From positions 36,255,509 to 36,319,508 of the forward strand of contig CM060886.1 of assembly GCA_030762935.1 (NCBI GenBank): 64,000 nt of DNA. Direction: 5' to 3'. The DNA comes from Hymenopus coronatus (Eukaryota > Arthropoda > Insecta > Mantodea > Hymenopodidae). The number at the start of each line of letters is the position of its first letter. Position 1 is the first letter of the stretch. Under the pieces are notes generated by a model. The model worked only from the letters and a program-made list of their open reading frames with translations, did no database searches and had not been told where the DNA came from. Below, one piece after another: positions 60,477 to 64,000 of the stretch. A program made the position numbers and the translations under genes.

Positions 60477-62024
60477 CGAAATATTTGATCAGTAGGGCTG
60501 TTACCTAAGAAAGGGTATATGTGCATGCATATATGACCTGGAGGAACATGAATATATGACCAATAAAACTCAGTGCAATGAATGATGCATATACATTAAC
60601 TTCATTAAGTGTCATATTTAGAGGGGTAGTTTTTGGGGTTCAACCTCACTCTCCAGAACTTCTAACACATTTTATTTATTTAAATTCATATAAAACTAAC
60701 ATGTGGAAATTTTAAAAATGGAGAAGCGGGAGCAAACAAAACAAACATACATTAATAAAGCTACACATGCTCTGTTCAACTTAATACAGTCATTATAACA
60801 AATTTCTGGGAATTTGAAATTCATTTTGTTGTATTGAAAATTTGTTAAATAAGTTATGTAATATTATCTTAAAGGGGGGGGGGGGCAAAATTGCAACTTT
60901 TAAATTTAATGAGATATTGTATCTATTTTTACATCCATGTTCATAATCTTTAGGAATGGATATGGAAGAATGCACTATAGCTAAAAAAGTAACTTCATAC
61001 CATTACATAATTAACCAACATGCCCCTACATATATCTACTCACAAATAGACTTGAACTGCGCATAAACAGTTTTGTCAGCTCTTATTCTTCTGAATTGTG
61101 GAACAATAGAATCTGACTCGACACTTCTCTTCTATTTTCTTTGTCCTTAATAAATGCTCAAAGCATTAATGCACTGATTGTGTATTTCTTTACAATATGC
61201 AATTTCTTTAGACCATTATCATCAAATTCTTCTACAACTTTTCCTTTAGGGAAAGCCAGAATATGGAATTCTATTTAACTTTTGTCCTTTTATGACAAGC
61301 TGAGGCAAAACATGGTATGATCAGGGATCAACAGATCACTTCACGTGCAACATTCTAAGGCCAAGAATGAACAAACCACTACCTGAACCAGGAAACAGCA
61401 CTTGTTCAGAAAGTCTGGAAAATGTTTTAAAAAGTCATTCAATCCATCATATATTCATTAAAGAAAATTTATTATTTTTGTTATATTGACATTTTTGTTG
61501 CATTGATGTTTGTATAATTGAAATAATTTGAAGGTGAATTCAGCTTTATTGGTTGAACTGAAATATTTGTTAGAGCAGTGCTCGTAAAAATGGTATATGA
61601 CTGTACTGCAGAAAATGAGAAAATCAAAGCAATTTACAATGCATATAGTTCATATGTTATCTAATTCTAACCCAAATTTGGAGTCAATGTTAAACATTTA
61701 GACATCTATTATTTCTGTCCACTATGACATTAATCCATTTTGTAAATTTTGATATTGCTGGGATGGCCAAAATTAAAAAACACTGATCAATCATATTTAT
61801 ATGCACAGGAAATAATCAATTTATCATCAGCCTAGTATTGCACTCTGTTACATGAAATATATTTATAATAACATTTCCCTGTCCTATTTACATTATTTCT
61901 TGTTTTAATTTCATAATGCCCTTTGGGCAATATTAAAATTTTATTCTTGTTAAACAATTCTATATTTTGAAGAATGGTTCATTAATACCCAGAAAATAAT
62001 GTTTTATATTTATTTATGTTGCAG

Positions 62025-62169
62025 ACAGCGGAGTACATGGGGCTCTTGTGGTTTTGGAGCCATCTTTTAATGGAGATACCATGGCCACTGCACTGGGCAT
62101 CCCTCCCTCTAAGAATATAATCCGCCGTCACCTAGCCACGGAACTGGAGGCTTTGGTACTACCAGCAAG
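62025..62169 (+). CDS. KAZN: Kazrin-like, SAM3 exon (second half)
   Basis: The acceptor TTTATGTTGCAG|AC completes the split Asp codon. The product reads DSGVHGALVVLEPSFNGDTM, then ATALGIPPSKNIIRRHLATE and LEALVLPA. SGVHGA-x-VVLEP-x-FN and MATALGIP followed by RRHL are the second half of SAM3 and are diagnostic for kazrin rather than liprin-alpha. The donor AG|GTATGT at 62170 is strong and leaves phase 2, so a further C-terminal exon is expected beyond the window or in its last 1.7 kb. Reading through gives a stop at 62254. Confidence 0.9.
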
Positions 62170-62254
62170 GTATGTCATCTTCTGCCAGATGGAGGAGTAC
62201 CAGGCAGAAGTGAACAGGGCCGTCAATAATGTGAAGCAGATTAACTCAAGATAA
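62170..62254 (+). other. KAZN: Read-through alternative C-terminus of kazrin
   Basis: Without splicing at 62170 the frame adds 27 residues after Arg (YVIFCQMEEYQAEVNRAVNN, VKQINSR) and stops at 62254. AATAAA follows at 62328-62333. The tail is polar and helix-like rather than random AT-rich intron, so a true alternative end is possible. The strong donor argues that the spliced form is the main one. Confidence 0.45.
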
Positions 62255-62327
62255 ACTCAGTGTTAAATAGAAAGGGAGGTTCAGGCTTTGTAAGATGTGT
62301 ACCATAGCTAGCTTAGTTAAAAATATT

Positions 62328-62333
62328 AATAAA
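62328..62333 (+). promoter_or_regulatory. Candidate polyadenylation signal AATAAA
   Basis: Canonical hexamer 74 bases after the read-through stop at 62254. Chance occurrence is possible in AT-rich DNA. Confidence 0.35.
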
Positions 62334-62530
62334 TTTTCTTCAAAAATAATTTGTTATTTATTTTATTTATTTATTTACTGACTTCTGCCTTTTACTTGTT
62401 TGCACCCCATAAGTGTTGATATTTTTGAGTTTGTCCATCTATGACAGAATCTAAAAGTTACAATTCATTTCATCCATTTAAAATGCATTCATTACTTCTA
62501 TTTCTTACTCATTCATGAAAGAGAGAGTGT

Positions 62531-62575
<45 letters not shown>

Positions 62576-64000
62576 TGCGTGTGTGCGTGTGTGCGTGCGC
62601 AGGCATGGGTGTGGGTGTGTGCGTGTATGTAAAGGAATCTTATGTTGATTGGTCATTTTGTGTGCTTGAATTCATGTGTATGTAATGCTCTTGCAAATCA
62701 TTTTTCAACCTTTTTTGGGTATCATTCTTCATTTCATTCCATAAACGTTTTGAACCTTCTCAAAACAACTTTTAGCTTTTTGTTAATGCACTCATAGTTT
62801 TAAGTTTACCAGTAGCTACACAAAAAGCTTCTTTGGTAGTTCTATAATAAAATAAATGATAGGTTTCACTTTTTTGTCATTATTAAGTATGTACATATGT
62901 AGCACAGAGAGGAAAACTATTTTACGCTTATATCACTAAAAAATGAAAATCAAAATAAAATAGAAATGTCTCTCTTTATTCCATTATTTAATTTAAAACA
63001 GAATCAAAGCAGCCAGTGTTCATAGCCAGCAAAGGCAATTTGCCTGTGGTGCCACAAGTAATGAAAGCAGGCATTAAACAGTATAAAAAATGAGTAAAAC
63101 AATCAAAACAAAACTTTTTTTGGTTTTTTGCTTTGTTTTCTGTGGGTTATAAAGAGGAGTAGTTTGTGATTATTTCATTTTCTTCTCATTAAAGCACAAT
63201 ATACTATCATAAAATAGTTATAAAATAGTTAAATTATTTGACAGAAAACAGGAATTCATACAATAATAACTTCATTAATTCTTTTCAGTGGATAAAGGTT
63301 AAGAAATTATATCATCCTTTAAGGAATTATAGCATTAGAATGGTTATTTGTAAACAATAAATTATACCTTATCATACTAATCATCTCACTTTCAGCATTA
63401 AATATAGCTAACATTCTTGTTGAAATTTTTCTATCTTCATTTTAAGCATGTTTCTGCTCTATGCTGTTTTCTAAAAATACCTACCATTTATACTTTTGTA
63501 CCCTCTCGGCATCGTTCCAATTAAAACAAAGCAGTTTGCAGTTGGAATTTAGCAAGCTTATATTTCAATTAAGCATTTTATGGAGTATTTTAACTTTAAA
63601 CAGGGTAAAATGGGGAAAAGTCTGAAATTATAGCTTTTGTAAAACTTTAAAGATAATGCTTATCGAAAAGAAATTTTAATGCTAACATTCTCATAATCTA
63701 TTACAGTGATATAGTTGTTGGTTCTTCAAAAATTTTACTAAATAAACTTCACTTTTTAAACAATTTTAAAAAGTTTTTTACTTTCTAGTTTGATAAAGGA
63801 ACACATCTCAGAAAGCTTGAAACGTTCTCTTGATTTATGTTGGTTTGCGTGAGCTCAAAAGAAATCAAATGAACCAAACTGTGGAAAGTGTTAATTCAGT
63901 ATTACATATAAATTCTATTTATTTTTTTTAAAGCTGTTTAATTTGATGGTTAATACTTGTCATTTCAAGGAAGATCTCTGTCTGAAGTGCATATGTCAAA
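62334..64000 (+). other. KAZN: 3' flank or further intron of kazrin
   Basis: AT-rich with a GT-rich microsatellite (about 62526-62630). No exon with a kazrin-like C-terminus was recognised. A weak hammerhead-like remnant near 63.79 kb is discussed and rejected. If the donor at 62170 is used, this is intron. Confidence 0.5.
62526..62630. repeat. (GT)n/(GTGC) microsatellite
   Basis: A (GT)n run passing into imperfect GTGC/GTGT repeats. It is not part of the dispersed repeat family, since the flanking blocks are absent. Confidence 0.9.

Larger units (their letters stand above)
50193..62024 (+). other. KAZN: Kazrin intron, about 11.8 kb
   Basis: GT-AG, phase 1/1. It is mostly mobile DNA: dispersed repeats F (+), G (-), H and I (- tandem), a long-TIR MITE (52.2 kb), a CR1-type LINE in sense orientation (52.9-56.1 kb), an antisense LINE fragment (57.3-58.23 kb) with a SINE, and SINE pieces at 58.44 and 60.43 kb. 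In about 56.1-57.2 and 60.5-62.0 kb I see nothing I can name. Confidence 0.8.

Noticed and set aside
38001..62169. Liprin-alpha as the identity of the SAM exons
   Set aside because: The three-SAM order fits both, but WTNQRF...DLGEYAENL, VVLEPSFN and MATALGIP-x-x-K-x-I-x-RRHL are kazrin-like, and the liprin-alpha spacer between SAM1 and SAM2 is much longer.
63790..63850. Hammerhead-like TTGATAAAGG...CTTGAAACG
   Set aside because: Core bases are changed and there is no paired architecture. At best it is a decayed relic.
1..64000. CRISPR arrays, bacterial operons, rRNA genes
   Set aside because: None were seen. The window is eukaryotic intronic DNA.

Overview
The window is AT-rich animal DNA with kilobase-scale introns and many decayed transposons. 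It has no operons, no ribosome binding sites and no continuous protein-length genes apart from transposon ORFs. The one host gene I can follow, the huge intron size and the types of mobile element suggest an insect with a large genome. I cannot name the species.

Host gene. Six plus-strand exons, joined by phase-compatible splice sites, encode the middle and C-terminal part of a kazrin (KAZN) orthologue. Kazrin is a cytoskeleton/desmosome/endosome scaffold with a central linker and three SAM (liprin-homology) domains. The exons are 5039-6006 (basic, Ser-rich linker with repeats and Tyr motifs), 38001-38194 and 44146-44334 (SAM1, start of SAM2), 47797-47955 (rest of SAM2), 50069-50192 and 62025-62169 (SAM3). 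The introns are about 32.0, 6.0, 3.5, 2.1 and 11.8 kb. The N-terminal coiled-coil exons lie upstream of the window, and a further C-terminal exon probably lies downstream. One intron uses a GC-AG splice pair. Two exons can be read through to a stop codon followed by AATAAA, which suggests a short isoform without SAM domains and an alternative C-terminus.

Mobile DNA. The introns carry: (i) a roughly 0.85-0.95 kb non-coding repeat family in nine copies, often with a CA/GT microsatellite at the same internal place, and twice as head-to-tail pairs; (ii) a nearly full coding unit of a CR1/jockey-type LINE at about 52.9-56.1 kb, broken by two one-base shifts; (iii) antisense relics of other LINEs at 34.6, 44.9-45.6, 48.6-49.6 and 57.3-58.2 kb; (iv) DNA transposon relics: an internally deleted piggyBac with TIRs and TTAA-type flanks (18.6-19.6 kb), a pogo/Tigger fragment (9.5 kb), two Tc1/mariner fragments (40.7-41.8 kb) and MITEs at 2.0, 2.4 and 52.2 kb; (v) tRNA-derived SINE fragments.

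Most unusual. Two small insertions (15639-15804 and 36643-36856) share one architecture: a foldback made of an inverted, truncated copy plus a direct copy, then an unpaired tail of about 25-35 nt, all flanked by 12-13 bp target-site duplications. Both carry a hammerhead-ribozyme-like core (CTGAWGA ... GAAAC). This fits Penelope-like or retrozyme-type retroelements. All functional calls are by eye from the sequence and have not been checked by any database search.
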